A DNA stretch of 64,000 nt from Hippopus hippopus (GCA_946811185.2 OX328099.1:67832714-67896713); one strand, 5' to 3'. Positions 11,779 through 22,313 are shown, counted from the first letter of the stretch. The notes: generated by a model not told the origin, from the letters alone. Numbers and translations are program-made.

Positions 11779-11871
11779 TTAACTCTTTACCATACAATCC
11801 AAATTTTTAAAAACCTTGAGGAAAAACACTTTTGAAAACATTGTTGGAAAAGGAGAAAATGCTGGTTACAT
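11779..11871 (-). mobile_element. MITE-A left half next to the Tc1-type element
   Basis: Short arm and left hairpin arm run to the apex (GCTGGTTACA), after which MITE-A similarity stops five bases before the Tc1-type terminus. The missing half is not found beyond the Tc1 element. Confidence 0.75.
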
Positions 11872-11876
11872 AATTA

Positions 11877-13404
11877 TAATGAACCAAAAAAGAAACTTCT
11901 GCTGTGTTTAAGTGCAGATATATGTAAATATGGAAAGAAGGGTTGAATTCTTTTTACTTGTATTCCAAAAGTATTTCAATGTCAATTTGTGTGTAAAATT
12001 TTATCGCTCTACGTTAATGGAAAACTGACGAAATGGTTGATTAAATGTGGTAGGGGTCGTAGACCAAAATCACACATTAATAACGGGTATGGCCACCTTG
12101 AGCATCGAGTACTGCCTGGCATCGTTGGCGCATAGAACCGCCAAGTGTGTCGATTTCTGCCTGTGGAATGTTATTCCACTCCTGGATTAAGGCTTGTGTT
12201 AGTTCAATGATGTACGACGGTGGAATAGGGCGATGTCTAACACGCTGGTCCAACTTATCCCACAGGTGTTCGATGGGATTCAGATCTGGACTTTTGGCTG
12301 GCCAATCATTAATGAATGCAATATTATTCGTCCTGAGGAAATTCACAGTATCTCTAGCTGTATGGCTTGTGGCATTTTCATGTTGAAACAGAGTGATATT
12401 GGCATTATTTTAAAACAGTGGGATGACGTGCCTCGCAAGAATCTCATCTTGGTAGCGTTGGGCATTTAAACTCCCATCAATCACGACGAGAGGTGTGCGA
12501 TAGCCGTGCGCAATGCCTGACCAAACCAAGACGGAACCTGCACCCCCAAAACGATCTCGTTCAAGTACACAACAGTCGGCATAACGTTCATTTCTTCTAC
12601 GGTATACACAAACCCTTCCATCACATCAATGAATGGAAAATCTCGACTCGTCGAGAAAAGAACGCTATTCCATTGTTGCTTATCCAGTGATGGTGTGTAC
12701 GTGCCCAATTAACATGATTTACACGGTGATGTCACATCAATACACAGCCAACATAAGGACGATGTCCACGTAGACCACCTTCGCGCAGACGATTGCGTAC
12801 AGTTTGGGCAGATATTTGGTTGTTATGTGTACCAGGGGTGTTAGCAGCAGTGACAATTTGAAAATGATTGCGTAGGTGTGTGTTCATGATATAGCGGTCT
12901 TGACCAAGCATCGTGACATGCAGACGTCCACTACGTGGTGAATCTTCCGTACACCCTCTTTCTTGGAAACGTTGACTAAAGTATCGAATAGAACGGCTAG
13001 AACTTCCAACAATCCTAACAACCTTATTCGTCGCTATACCAGCATTCAGCATTCCAATGGCACGTTCACATAAATTTGGTGGAATTCTAGGCATATCAAA
13101 AAGAAAGAAAACTTAATAAAATTCTTTTTTTTTCCAATGTCTTTTTCTTACTGACAACAAAGTCTATAAAATCAGACTGAAAGGTTTGATTTTATAAACA
13201 CGGATTATACTGGTCCATGCATACACGAGAAAATCGAATTTACCGTTTCCTTTTTTGTGTAATGCATACAATTCAGTTATAATTGGTTTTATTTGACGAA
13301 CAATCCTTCGCCCGAACATATGTAGGGCATTGGTCACGTTGATTTCTTTTTATTACATTAAAAAAATATGTATAGAAATCGGAAGTTTCTTTTTTGGTTC
13401 AGTA
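11877..13404 (-). mobile_element. Tc1/mariner-type transposon, inactivated
   Basis: Inverted termini GAACCAAAAAAGAAACTTC (11881-11899) and its complement (about 13382-13400) bound about 1.53 kb, flanked by TA at 11875-11876 and 13405-13406. Length, TA target and internal transposase remnant all fit the Tc1 clade. Confidence 0.9.
12077..13094 (-). pseudogene. Tc1-type transposase pseudogene
   Basis: Read on the minus strand, the N-terminal part (13094 down to 12732) has the start MPRIPPNLCERAIGML and a helix-turn-helix-like region with SSRSIRYFSQRFQERG. The centre is in another frame and keeps WNSVLFS and DESRF-like residues around the first catalytic Asp. The C-terminal part (12346 to 12077) has SPDLNPIEHLWDKL, which carries the catalytic Glu of DD34E transposases. 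The motif normally read as HDNA is HENA here (about 12390), so the second catalytic Asp has become Glu. There is also a TAA in place of a codon just before NNANI (about 12410) and at least one frameshift near 12715-12740. The enzyme is dead. The inverted repeats look intact, so a relative could in principle still mobilise it. Confidence 0.92.
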
Positions 13405-13406
13405 TA

Positions 13407-14016
13407 CATTTATCTGCTCAAAAATTGAGTAAAATTGATATCGACCCAGTATTTTCTGAGAATAAAAACATTCTTGAAAAATATGCAATGTCTGCACACT
13501 TGAAGATAATGAAGTATTAATTCCGAAAGATACACAATCTTTCAATCTTGTTATTCCATGGGTAAGGTAACGAAATGGAATCTATTACTCTCACAGGTTT
13601 CTTAGATCATTTACTGGTCAGCACTGAAACTGCTAAAAACACATGTTGTTCAAGGACAGTTCCTTGATAACTAGCTCACACACACAATGCACCTCCTGAG
13701 AACCTACTGACAAGAGTGCTATTATGGCCTTGTATCGCTCAAATGCCAAATATTTTCAGTTTGACCAACAAACAACTTTAAAAAAGCTTATTAACACCTG
13801 TTACTGTCAACCAATCATTATGAAAATTACACATGCACAGGATCCCAGGTTTCAAATAAAGTTTCATCCAGTATTGCTTTTAAACTGTAGGAGGAGAAGT
13901 GGTCATAATAATGTGTTTATGGACTGACAGGCAGATAGGCAGATGAACAGATAATCTGATTCCATTATAACCCAACTGACTTTAAAGAGAGTGAGAAGAG
14001 GAGGAGGGAATTTATA
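13407..14016. other. Intergenic stretch, nothing recognised
   Basis: AT-rich sequence without recognised repeats or exons. An open frame at 13724-13927 shows no domain. Confidence 0.4.
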
Positions 14017-14245
14017 AAAACCCTTTATCAAACAATTCTGCCGTCAAAAAAAACTGACAAAAAAGGTTTCATAAACATTGGGATGAATGGAAAAATGCTT
14101 ATAACTGGCATTTCATCCATTTCCCACTATGTGTTTACCCTGACAAAAAAACAAAACCTGGTCACAGAGCCACATTTAATTTGTCAACTGAAATGGCTTT
14201 GAATTTGGATGAGTCTAAAATTTTAGTTGTATGGTAAAGAGTTAA
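14017..14245 (-). mobile_element. MITE-A copy with variant hairpin
   Basis: The left end has decayed to AAAA; right TTAA is intact. The right hairpin arm reads GCATTTCATCCATTTCCC while the left arm is shifted, so pairing is poor. Confidence 0.75.
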
Positions 14246-14493
14246 AGAAAAAACTTTGACATTCAAGTTTTTCAAATACATAAACTAAATCACATTTTTT
14301 TTCTTAGAAAGAAAAGGAAAAGACTATGATTCTTGTCAACTTATTTTACAGAACAAAAAAATCAATGTCAATGAAAGTGTGTATGTGCTGACATGTGATA
14401 CATCAGGCATGCAGTATTACAGACCTTAATGAGCAATTATCTCCTTTTTATGGAACAGGTTCTCTCTTTAACCCATTACTGCAAGCCTGTATT

Positions 14494-14707
14494 TTAACTC
14501 TAAGCCAGACAAAATAATCTTAAAAACGTTCAACTTTGAAGTATCTGTAGAAAATGAATTTGGAATTTGAAATTTGTAAAAATGAGCTGAGTTTCTCTAA
14601 TAGGGTAGAAGGCTTTGTTGGAATAGGAGAATATTGCTTGTCACCCATTGGTATGGAAGGGCTGCTTCTTCAGTGACCTTAAAACAGGAGTCTAGTAAAA
14701 AGGTTAA
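14494..14707 (+). mobile_element. MITE-A copy, strongly diverged
   Basis: TTAA ends and AATAGGGTAGAAGGCTTTG remain. The right hairpin arm is lost. Confidence 0.55.
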
Positions 14708-15196
14708 ACTATGATTTCTAACACCTCTTGAAAACAATGTGGCAAAGGCAGCAGTTGTGAACACTGAGCTTGTGACTTTTTGTTTTACCATGATCTCCAT
14801 CAAAAATGAGCCTTTATTTCCTAAGTATATTTGACCTTTTTGTTGCTCGTCTCCCTTCCAATAGAGTCTGAATAAATCCTTTGTGATAATGGGTAAAGCC
14901 TCTCACATGCCATAGTTGTTTGAAGTGCAAGTTATATCTGTAACATGTGTGAAATATTGATTCACCTTGTATTATGTTTTCCCACATGTAACAAAATATG
15001 CAACTGCTGTAATATGCCATGGATAAGGTAGTTCATGATTAATAGGTTTTGTTACTGATATGCTTCATACAAGGAAATGATATATAGATTGCTACCTAAA
15101 ATTTGTTGCTACAAGCATAGTGAAAATGAGAATTGCCAACCATTGCAAAATAAATACAAAAAAAAATGTCAGTTTGTTTTAAATTTGTTTGTTTGA
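14708..15196. other. Intergenic stretch, nothing recognised
   Basis: No exon or known repeat found. Open frames here have no recognisable domain. Confidence 0.35.
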
Positions 15197-15305
15197 ATGG
15201 TGATTAATGCCGCTTTCAACATTATTTCAGTCACTGCCACAAGTGCATCTATCCATGCTTTCCTGGAGTTTCATTTTACCTGTACTTTGCAAGATATTCT
15301 TCCTA
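15197..15305 (-). mobile_element. SINE-E 3' fragment
   Basis: TTAATGCCGCTTTCAACATT and CCATGCTTTCCTGGAGT are the complement of the SINE-E body and 3' end. The tRNA-like head is missing. Confidence 0.6.
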
Positions 15306-15413
15306 TGGATAATTTTCAGATGAAAAGATTGAAAAAATCAAGGTTATTTAGGTCAAATCTCACAAGATATCACACAGCATACTGAAACAAACAAACAGCA
15401 CAAAATATGTTCC

Positions 15414-15627
15414 TTAACTCTTTCATTACTGAATAAATAAATAGCATTTTCTAAAAGGCTACAAATACAGTTCCACCGCAAGATCAAGAGACAGTTTGGT
15501 CATAATCTAGAATAAAGCAGTGGACAGTGCAGATCAGAGTTCAGACTGTACGTTCTGTGCAGTCTGATCTTGATCTACTCTGTCCACAAAAGCTTCTGAT
15601 GTTGTCTATAGTATGGAAAAAGTTTAA
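15414..15627 (+). mobile_element. MITE-B copy, full length
   Basis: TTAA at both ends, with CTCTTTCATTACTGAATAAA on the left. The hairpin at about 15517-15580 pairs AGATCAGAGTTCAGACTG with CAGTCTGATCTTGATCT. It aligns along its length with the copy at 29223-29441. Confidence 0.85.
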
Positions 15628-15744
15628 GCATCACTTGTACTGAATTCTAGTTGATGGTTTGTCAGAAAGCATTAGTACCATTTTCAACAATCCTTTACTG
15701 AACAAAAGACTAACTGCATATTTCTTCGTCTGAACTTTCTATGC

Positions 15745-15974
15745 TTAAATCTTTATCAAACGACAAAGTGTCACACATATCCAAATTGAAAGAATTTGCA
15801 GACAAAAATTTTTAATGTGGCTCAAATTATGGAACTTGTCTTTGATAGGGAAGAAAACCTTGTGGGAAAAGGAGAAAATGCTGGTTACCACCATTTTCTC
15901 CTTTTCCCACAATGTTTTCAAAAAGCTTTTTTTTTTCAGTCATTAAAACTCGAAATTGTGTGGGAAATGCTTAA
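15745..15974 (+). mobile_element. MITE-A copy, full length
   Basis: Nearly perfect hairpin with one apex mismatch (TTACCACC). The right TTAA at 15971-15974 is also the left TTAA of the next copy. Confidence 0.9.
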
Positions 15975-16158
15975 ACTTTACCACAAGACAAAATTATAGA
16001 CTTCAAATGTCAAGTATTTACAGACAACAAAATGAATCTGACACAAATATTGGAACTTGACTTTTTGAAGGTTAGAAAGCCAGTGGGAAAAGAAGAAAAT
16101 TCTCGTTACCCTTCTTTTCCAGGTTTGTTAAAACTTGGAATTGTTTAGTAAAGGGTAA
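15971..16158 (+). mobile_element. MITE-A copy, shortened
   Basis: Starts at the shared TTAA. The hairpin right arm and part of the short arm are deleted, and the right end reads GGTAA. Confidence 0.75.
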
Positions 16159-16386
16159 AGGTGATTTATATCACACAGCCCTAAGCATTACTGATAATTA
16201 TTAGCAAATTTGAAAGGAAATAGCTTGTACAAAAAAGATTATTATACTGCAAAGAAATTTGTCGCGATCTGATTGGATAATATGCCCTGAACATATATAT
16301 CATGTACATTGTCAAAACCAATGTAAAAGCAGTTTCCCTTTTGGGAGCCCCGTATACATGACTACACTTTCAACACAACATCAAAA

Positions 16387-16551
16387 ATGGCGGCATCGAT
16401 CAAGATTAACATCAAGGTTATGCGCCAAACTGCACGTTTTAGCAAGGTTTCAGTGATGTCAGTTCCCAGTGACGTCAGTTTCATTGAATTGGGCACTCAG
16501 ACGGGAAATCCTACTTCGTCAGCATACTCAATTTTTGAAACCAAAAAACAG
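16387..16551 (+). CDS. Possible first coding exon of an unidentified gene
   Basis: An ATG in good Kozak context (AAAAATGGCGGC, which also fits a YY1 site) opens 55 codons. They end at CAG followed by GTAAAT, a plausible donor at 16552; the frame closes 12 bp into the presumed intron. The predicted peptide begins MAASIKINIKVMRQTARFS and contains PSDVSFIELGTQTGNP. I recognise no family. The segment is CpG-richer than its surroundings and contains TGACGTCA-type sites (GTGACGTCAG near 16470), as seen near promoters. No downstream partner exon was found, so it may instead be non-coding promoter or 5' UTR sequence. Confidence 0.35.
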
Positions 16552-16609
16552 GTAAATTTCCCTTAACACACTTTGGAATGGTAAAACTTTGCAGTATAAT
16601 AAATTCATC

Positions 16610-16747
16610 GTACGGTCAGGTGGCAGGGGACTTGGAAACTTGTTCATGGCTGTGGTGAATCATGTCGCCACCTCGTCTTTGGCTCGGGGCGACATGATTC
16701 ACCACAGCCATGAACAAGTTTCCAAGTTCCCTGCCACCTGACCGTAC
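16610..16747. repeat. 60-bp near-perfect inverted repeat with 18-nt loop
   Basis: Left arm 16610-16669 and right arm 16688-16747 pair at 59 of 60 positions by eye. Arms begin GTACGGTCAGGTGGCAGG; the loop is ACCTCGTCTTTGGCTCGG. It lies 58 bp downstream of the possible donor at 16552. Confidence 0.92.
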
Positions 16748-16892
16748 AACTAATAAAGTTTTTCAGTTTTGACCTTTGCTTTATGCTGAATATCTTCATC
16801 TATATAGGCAGTGCTCTTTGACAGACATTTTAATGTATTAAAGTAATTCATTATAAGAAGCCAATTGTCACATACAGTAATTACGAATCAGT

Positions 16893-17078
16893 AAAATACA
16901 TTTTGTCTCACAACCATCTGAATCATGAGGTAGACTGGTCCTTTGATATGCAGAAAATTGACCAATAGCAAAACATTTTGACCCAGGTTTGCCTGTGCGG
17001 ACTGCACAGCACAGGCTACCCTTGGTCAGTACTTTTTGCACATATGCTAAGCCCCCTTTTCACAGAGCGTGGCTCAAA
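16893..17078 (-). mobile_element. MITE-C, right portion
   Basis: ACCATCTGAATCATGAGGTA, the inner hairpin GCCTGTGCGGACTGCACAGC, and the end GCCCCCTTTTCACAGAGCG are in family order; the left end is missing. Confidence 0.7.
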
Positions 17079-17225
17079 AAAAAATTATCTTGACTTTAGC
17101 TTTATGCTGAAATTAACCTCATCTATATAATCATAATGATTACCTAACCAGTCTTGCAGCAGATGTGCAGAGTTTTCCATTCCAGAAATAAAATCCTACA
17201 GCAATTTCAAGGTTACTTGTCTTCA

Positions 17226-17315
17226 GAATGTTTTGAACAAAGCAGATGTGTAGATAAACAAACATACTGCACATTTTGTGCAGCTTGATCTTGATCAACA
17301 ATGTCTGCAGAGGCA
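17226..17315. mobile_element. MITE-B hairpin
   Basis: ACTGCACATTTTGTGCAG is the apex. The left arm has diverged (AGATAAACAAACAT). Confidence 0.55.
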
Positions 17316-17344
17316 ACTATAGGGGTGTAAGGCATTTTAGGGGT

Positions 17345-17447
17345 CAAATTATAAAGCCCAAGGAGAAGGCTTTTCAAAATATCATGGGAAAAGGAGAAAA
17401 TGCTGGTATTACAATTTAGTAAAATGTGTCGTTTGGTAAACAGTTAA
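17345..17447 (-). mobile_element. MITE-A with internal deletion
   Basis: The short arm and left hairpin arm join directly to the long-arm end (GTGTCGTTTGGTAAACAG). It ends at the TTAA shared with the next copy. Confidence 0.7.
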
Positions 17448-17667
17448 CTCTTTATCAAAGAACAAAATTTAAGACTCGTCCAGTATAAATCTTCGCAGAC
17501 AATGAATCAAATGCGAGTCCAAGGATTTTTTTTTTCAAAAGGGTAGAAAACAAAGTAGGAAAAGGAGAAAATGCTGTTTGTCAACATTTTCTCCTTTTCC
17601 AACAATGTTTTCAAAAGCATTCCTCCTCAATGTCGCTGAAAGTTGGGATTGTGTGATGAAGAGTTAC
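17444..17667 (+). mobile_element. MITE-A copy, middle of a three-copy run
   Basis: TTAA on the left, TTAC on the right, both shared with neighbours. The apex is GCTGTTTGTCAAC and the outer stem stays paired (GGAAAAGGAGAAAATG with CATTTTCTCCTTTTCC). Confidence 0.88.
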
Positions 17668-17890
17668 CTCTTTCCCAAATGACAAAATTTTAGACTGGTC
17701 CAAATTGAAAGGAGTTGCAGACGTCAAAATAAATGTGACTGAAAAATTTAAATTTATTTTGGGAAGGGAAGAAAACATTGTAGGAAAAGGAGAAAATGCT
17801 GGTTACCAGCATTTTCTCCTTTTCCTACTGTTTTCACAAGGCTTCTTACTTAGGGTCGTTAAAAGTTGGGATTGTGTGGTAAATGGTTAA
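17664..17890 (+). mobile_element. MITE-A copy, end of a three-copy run
   Basis: Shares TTAC with the previous copy and ends at TTAA 17887-17890. The hairpin apex is perfect; the outermost stem shows TAGG against CCTA, a matched change from TGGG/CCCA. Confidence 0.88.
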
Positions 17891-18412
17891 AGAAAAAGTA
17901 TTAAAAATTTTGAAAGTCAATACTCAGTGTCATTCTGAGCACTCTGCTTTTTTTGCAACCATGTACATGCTAAAATATTGTATGAAAAAGAAAAAAAACT
18001 CTGCGTGTTTTTATCGAATGCATTTATAGAATCTTTTCAAATGTTCTTATGTAAACATGTGTGCAGATAAATCCAATTTAAGCCTTGTGCAAACTTCCAA
18101 TGAATGCTTAATCATCTGCTTCCCACGATCAGAGAGTATTTATTATATTGAAAGCAATATCAATATGGAAAAAAAAAGAATGATTGTTGGTATTTCCTAA
18201 ACATTTTTCATTTATAGATTAACTCTGAGTGACAGCCGAAGTAAACAAAATGTTTATTTTCAGACAGCCACAACACAAACCTGTTGCAGATTCAAAGCAG
18301 TAGCTGCTTTCACTAGAATTGCCTCTCATTTTTTTGGATGGTGCACATTATTGATCACATCGCACATAGTATTATTATTGTGCATCCTGATCTTAATTCT
18401 AAAACCTCTGAT
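17891..18412. other. Intergenic stretch, nothing recognised
   Basis: AT-rich; no exon or repeat recognised. Confidence 0.4.
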
Positions 18413-18552
18413 GCATGTGGGAAAGTAGTTGGCGACTTGGAAAGAAAGTTGTGTTAGTACTGGTGTGAGAAAGCCAGGAAACACATGCGTAGGTGCACTG
18501 ACCGCCGTGATATGACCTAAACTGTTAAAATGGCATTAAACTCCAATCAATC
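18413..18552 (+). mobile_element. SINE-E, 5' truncated
   Basis: Runs from ATGTGGGAAAGTAGTTGG to GGCATTAAACTCCAATCAA plus the tail TCAAT. No tRNA-like head, as expected from incomplete reverse transcription. Confidence 0.75.
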
Positions 18553-18700
18553 AATTAAAAGCATTCAACAGAGGGAATTTGTCTTTGATCGGATATAAAA
18601 AATTGTGGGATATTGGGAAAATGCTGGTTTCAAGCATTTTCTCCCACCCCCACATTGTTTTCAGAATCTTTTTCAAGTGATTGTTGTAGTAAAATGTTAA
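18553..18700 (+). mobile_element. MITE-A, left end missing
   Basis: Starts abruptly after the SINE tail at AAAGCATTCAACAG. A weak hairpin and TTAA at 18697-18700 remain. Confidence 0.65.
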
Positions 18701-18854
18701 CACATTTATTGCTGTCTGACCTTTATCTGCAATACGCCCACAAGTCTGTATAGAATTGATCAATGTAAATGGGACTTACCTCAAACTGTTACACTGCTGG
18801 AAAGACATACTCACTCCCAGAGTATTTCTTCCAAAAAAGGGAAAGAAAATTGCT

Positions 18855-19083
18855 TTAACTCTATACCACACAGTCTCGACTTTTAACGACCCTGAGGAAG
18901 AAGCTTTTTGAAAACATCGTGAGAAAGGGAGAAAATGCTGGTAACCATCATTTTTTCCTTTTCCCACAATGTTTTCTGCTCTATCAAGGAAAAATTGTGT
19001 TATTTTTGCCACCATTAATTTGTCGTCTGTAATTGCTTTGAATCTGGACAAGTCCAAAATTTTGTCGTATGGTAAAGAGTTAA
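18855..19083 (-). mobile_element. MITE-A copy, full length
   Basis: TTAA at both ends. Left arm GAGAAAGGGAGAAAATGCTGG has accumulated unmatched changes. Confidence 0.88.
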
Positions 19084-19144
19084 AAATGCTGCTTTTCTTT
19101 CTTTCTCGAACTTTAGCCTTGTGGCAGCGATACTGCTTTGCTTA

Positions 19145-19350
19145 CTGGTGAAGGTGTAGTATTTGTAGCTTAGAGGCCTTCGGTTGGATCTTCACTCAAA
19201 GTGCTCGTTTTTTGGTGGAAGCGTCATTAGGAAAGACACTTCAGATTTCTAATCGGAATCTGTCCAAACCCAGGACATACCTAGATGAGGTGTTGATGTG
19301 ATATCACCAAAATGATGTTGAAAAAGCTGTAAAACACAATCAATCAATAG
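19145..19350 (+). mobile_element. SINE-E, variant head
   Basis: TAGCTTAGAGGCCTTCGG may stand for the A-box region. The body is diverged and the end CAATCAATAG is typical. Confidence 0.55.
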
Positions 19351-19942
19351 GCCTTTGCCTCCTTGGCACACATTCTGTTACTGAAGCAGACAATGAAGAT
19401 AAAAAATATACAGATCACCACAGGCATTGGTTAAGACATACATGTATTTCATTTGCATATTCTTATGAAATGAACGTAATAATTTACAAATAACTTAGCA
19501 TTTTCTGCAAAATGGTTCAGAACAAAAGCAGAGCTTATTGTTTTCTTCTCCAAACTGGTGGCTTAGGACAATACAAGTCATTTAAGTAAATATAATATTT
19601 AGTGAGAAAAATAATAACTGTATGCAAAGTCGTCGTTACGAGCAAACCTAACTCTTCAAAGAGAATCTTACATTACTCTGCACAAAGTTGAAAGGCAATA
19701 AAAATAAATACTAAACCACACTTGAATTACAAAAAGCTTTTAATACCCTAATGACCAAACTTTTCCTAGAACCCCAAAGGACTATCAAAATCAGGAAAAT
19801 GCATCAAGCCCACTGTAATTTGTAATTACTTGAAGGCATAACAGACCAAATTACTATTGATCAAATGATCACCAATGGAAAAGCTTTTTTCTATTCTCAG
19901 TTTTAATAATACAAGTGATAAAATTTTCCTTTTAGAATGAGT
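19351..19942. other. Intergenic stretch, nothing recognised
   Basis: AT-rich, without recognised exons or repeats. Confidence 0.4.
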
Positions 19943-20400
19943 TTAACCCTCAGAGGGCTAAATAAACCAAACTGACAGATTCATTCTAGAAATATGACCC
20001 AATTAAGTGCTATTTAAAGGCTGATTACATCTATAGAGTTTCCTCAAAGCAGACAGTGTAGAACAAGGATCAGACTACACACTTTGTGCAGTCTGATCTT
20101 GATCTACATGTCTGGTGGAGTAGCTCACTGGTTAGCGTATCTGACTCGTGACCTGGTGGTTGCGGGCTCAATACACGGTTGAGGCAAACTTTCTTTCCGG
20201 CAATGTTTCGTCACTCACACCTATGATGCATGTGAAAAAAGTAGTCAGTGACTTGAAAGGAAAGTTGTGTCAATACTGGCGTGAGAAAGCCAGAAAATAC
20301 ATGCATAGGTGCACTGAATGCTGTGACATGACCTAAGCTGTTACAATGGCATTATACTGAAATACAAACAAATCTTGATCTTCACTGGCTAAGGTTAGTT
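19943..20400 (+). mobile_element. MITE-B copy split by SINE-E
   Basis: Starts TTAACCCTCAGAGGGCTAAA. The hairpin GGATCAGACTACACAC with GTGCAGTCTGATCTTG lies at about 20060-20105. The right end resumes after the SINE. Confidence 0.75.
20108..20370 (+). mobile_element. SINE-E, near full length
   Basis: A-box-like TAGCTCACTGGTTAGCG (20121 on) and B-box-like GGTTGCGGGCTCAAT (20158 on) head a body ending GGCATTATACTGAAATAC. TCTTGATCTACA before it and TCTTGATCTTCA after it form a 12-bp imperfect target duplication inside MITE-B. Confidence 0.85.
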
Positions 20401-20616
20401 TACATAAATACCTCATGATTTCACAACCCTGAGAGAGAAGGGTTTAAAAACATTGTCGGGAAAGGAGATACTGCTGCAACCAGAATTTTTTCTTTTTTGG
20501 CTTAACTTTTCTCTCATATCAAAGATTAATCCTACCATTTGAGCCACATTTTATGTTGTCTGCAAATGCTTTCAATAGGAAGAAGTCTTGAGTTTTGTTG
20601 CCTGGCATGGATTTAA
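20398..20616 (-). mobile_element. MITE-A, diverged
   Basis: The left end is decayed; the hairpin is poor (GGAGATACTGCTGCAACC). The right end TTAA at 20613 is also where the 107-bp satellite begins. Confidence 0.65.
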
Positions 20617-20945
20617 GGTCTACGGCCCCTAACTCTCATATCAAAAGACGGAAGCTGCCAAGATTGGATGAATAGCCTTTACGAAAACGTCGATGTTACA
20701 CAATATTTACTGACGAGTTAGTGAGTCTACCGCCCCTAACTCTCATATTGAAAGACAGAAGCTGCCGAGACTGGCCAAATAGCCTTTACGAAAATGTAGA
20801 TGTTACATGATATTTACCGATGAGTTAGCGAGTCTACGGCCCCTAACTCTCATATTAAAAGACGGAAGCTGCCGAGATTGGCCAAATAGCCTTTTTTGAA
20901 AATGTCGATGTTACACAATATTTACCGATGAGTAAGAGGTAGTAA
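20613..20945 (+). repeat. 107-bp satellite, three units
   Basis: Units start with TACGGCCCCTAACTCTCAT at 20621, 20728 and 20835, spaced exactly 107 bp. Each unit contains GACGGAAGCTGCCGAGATTG-like and TTTACCGATGAGTTAG-like strings. Same family as the array at 6562. Confidence 0.92.
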
Positions 20946-21840
20946 TCCTTAACTCATTACCTCTATCATTCAACTTCTTTCACCTTTTGAAAACATTGCC
21001 ATGCATGGAGGAACTGCTTGCAATGAGCATTTTCAAAACATTTTCACATATACATTTGTTTATCAAACCTTTATGTTTGTCAGCTCTCCTAGTATGTTAC
21101 AGGGAGTTTATCATGCATAGTTAGTTGTTGCAAAATCATTTCCACATATAATGAGTTATTAATGGGTAAAAATGTGATGAGAAACTCATAACCATGCTAT
21201 AGAAGTAATGAAAATAATGGAATTTCAATTAGCAAAGGTAACAGCTTGGACAGTGTCTATGGTAAATTAACCTTAGTAATTCATTGACCTCTATAATTAA
21301 TACTCATGACCTTTACCCTTCAACTTACAGGAGCACTACACATAGGCAAAGTCAGAATTAAAATATCTCATAGTGATTGTGTTTGCTGGACAACATGACG
21401 TTTTGTGGATCACCACCATTTATTGTAAAGCATAGAGGAATTCACAAGTCACCAGTGCATCAGTTTAACCCATCTATTTAGTCTGAATAATGCACAGGTC
21501 TAGAGAAAAAATCAGTACATGTATATGGTATCAGTGATTTACAGATTTGGTCTCGAGGCAACCTTTCTATCTAACTTCCTAATAACGACATAGCCAGGTA
21601 TCAAGATCCACAGACAGATTTTGAAAGAATTCACTTGGTTATTGTTCTTGGTAAGAATGCAGGTGTTGCTATGATTTTCAGTATAAGAATACATATGTTG
21701 CACATACTGAATCAATTATAAATTGTTGTTTATTTCCATGGTAGATGATATTTATCCCTATTGGCTATAAAAATGATTCCCTTTGTAAGAAATGTAATAC
21801 AGTCATGGTGATCGTTCTTTTTCTTCTTTCTTAACCATTC
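20946..21840. other. Intergenic stretch, at most a MITE-A relic
   Basis: CCTTAACTCATTACC and CTTTTGAAAACATTGCC near 20950-21000 hint at an ancient MITE-A. The rest is unrecognised. Confidence 0.35.
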
Positions 21841-22296
21841 TTTTCCCTACCACACAATCCTGAGTTTCAATGACCCTAGAGATAGGCTGTTGAAAACGTT
21901 GTGGGAAAAGGAGAAAATGCTGTAACCAGCATTTTCTCCTTTTCCCACAATCTTTTCTACCCTTTCAAAAACAAATTTTAATTTATTCATCATATTTTTT
22001 TTATTGCTGCAAATGCTTTGAATTTGGACAAGTGTGAAATTTCGTCAATTAGTTTAAACATATTTATTTTACAGTTATTGAGAAACAAGTTCTTGCAACT
22101 TACACTAATCTCTCTTGATTCTGCTTCCTGGAAACTACACCAGTACTCACGCTGAACATGTGAGCCAATGAATGGTCCTAAAGTTGATAACAGCTCCCAG
22201 AAATTGAACTTAGGACCTGGTTACAAGGCCTACCTCATATCCGAGGACACCAACCGACCATGGACACCAACAAATTTTGTCGTTTGATAAAGAGTA
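21841..22296 (-). mobile_element. MITE-A copy interrupted in its long arm
   Basis: Short arm, strong hairpin (21898-21950) and most of the long arm end near 22048. The last part (AAATTTTGTCGTTTGATAAAG) appears at 22271-22296 after an insertion. Confidence 0.8.
22048..22270 (-). mobile_element. SINE-like insertion in a MITE-A
   Basis: It is bounded by AAATTTCGTC on the left and AAATTTTGTC on the right, a plausible 10-bp target duplication. Read on the minus strand it has GGTGTCCTCGGATATGAGG and AAGTTCAATTTCTGGG, which recall a tRNA-like head. The family is not certain. Confidence 0.5.
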
Positions 22297-22313
22297 AAGA
22301 GATACAGTATTCT

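Noticed and set aside
11779..13406. Tc1 element as an insertion splitting a MITE-A
   Set aside because: The right half of the MITE-A is not found after the Tc1 element, so simple nesting is not supported.
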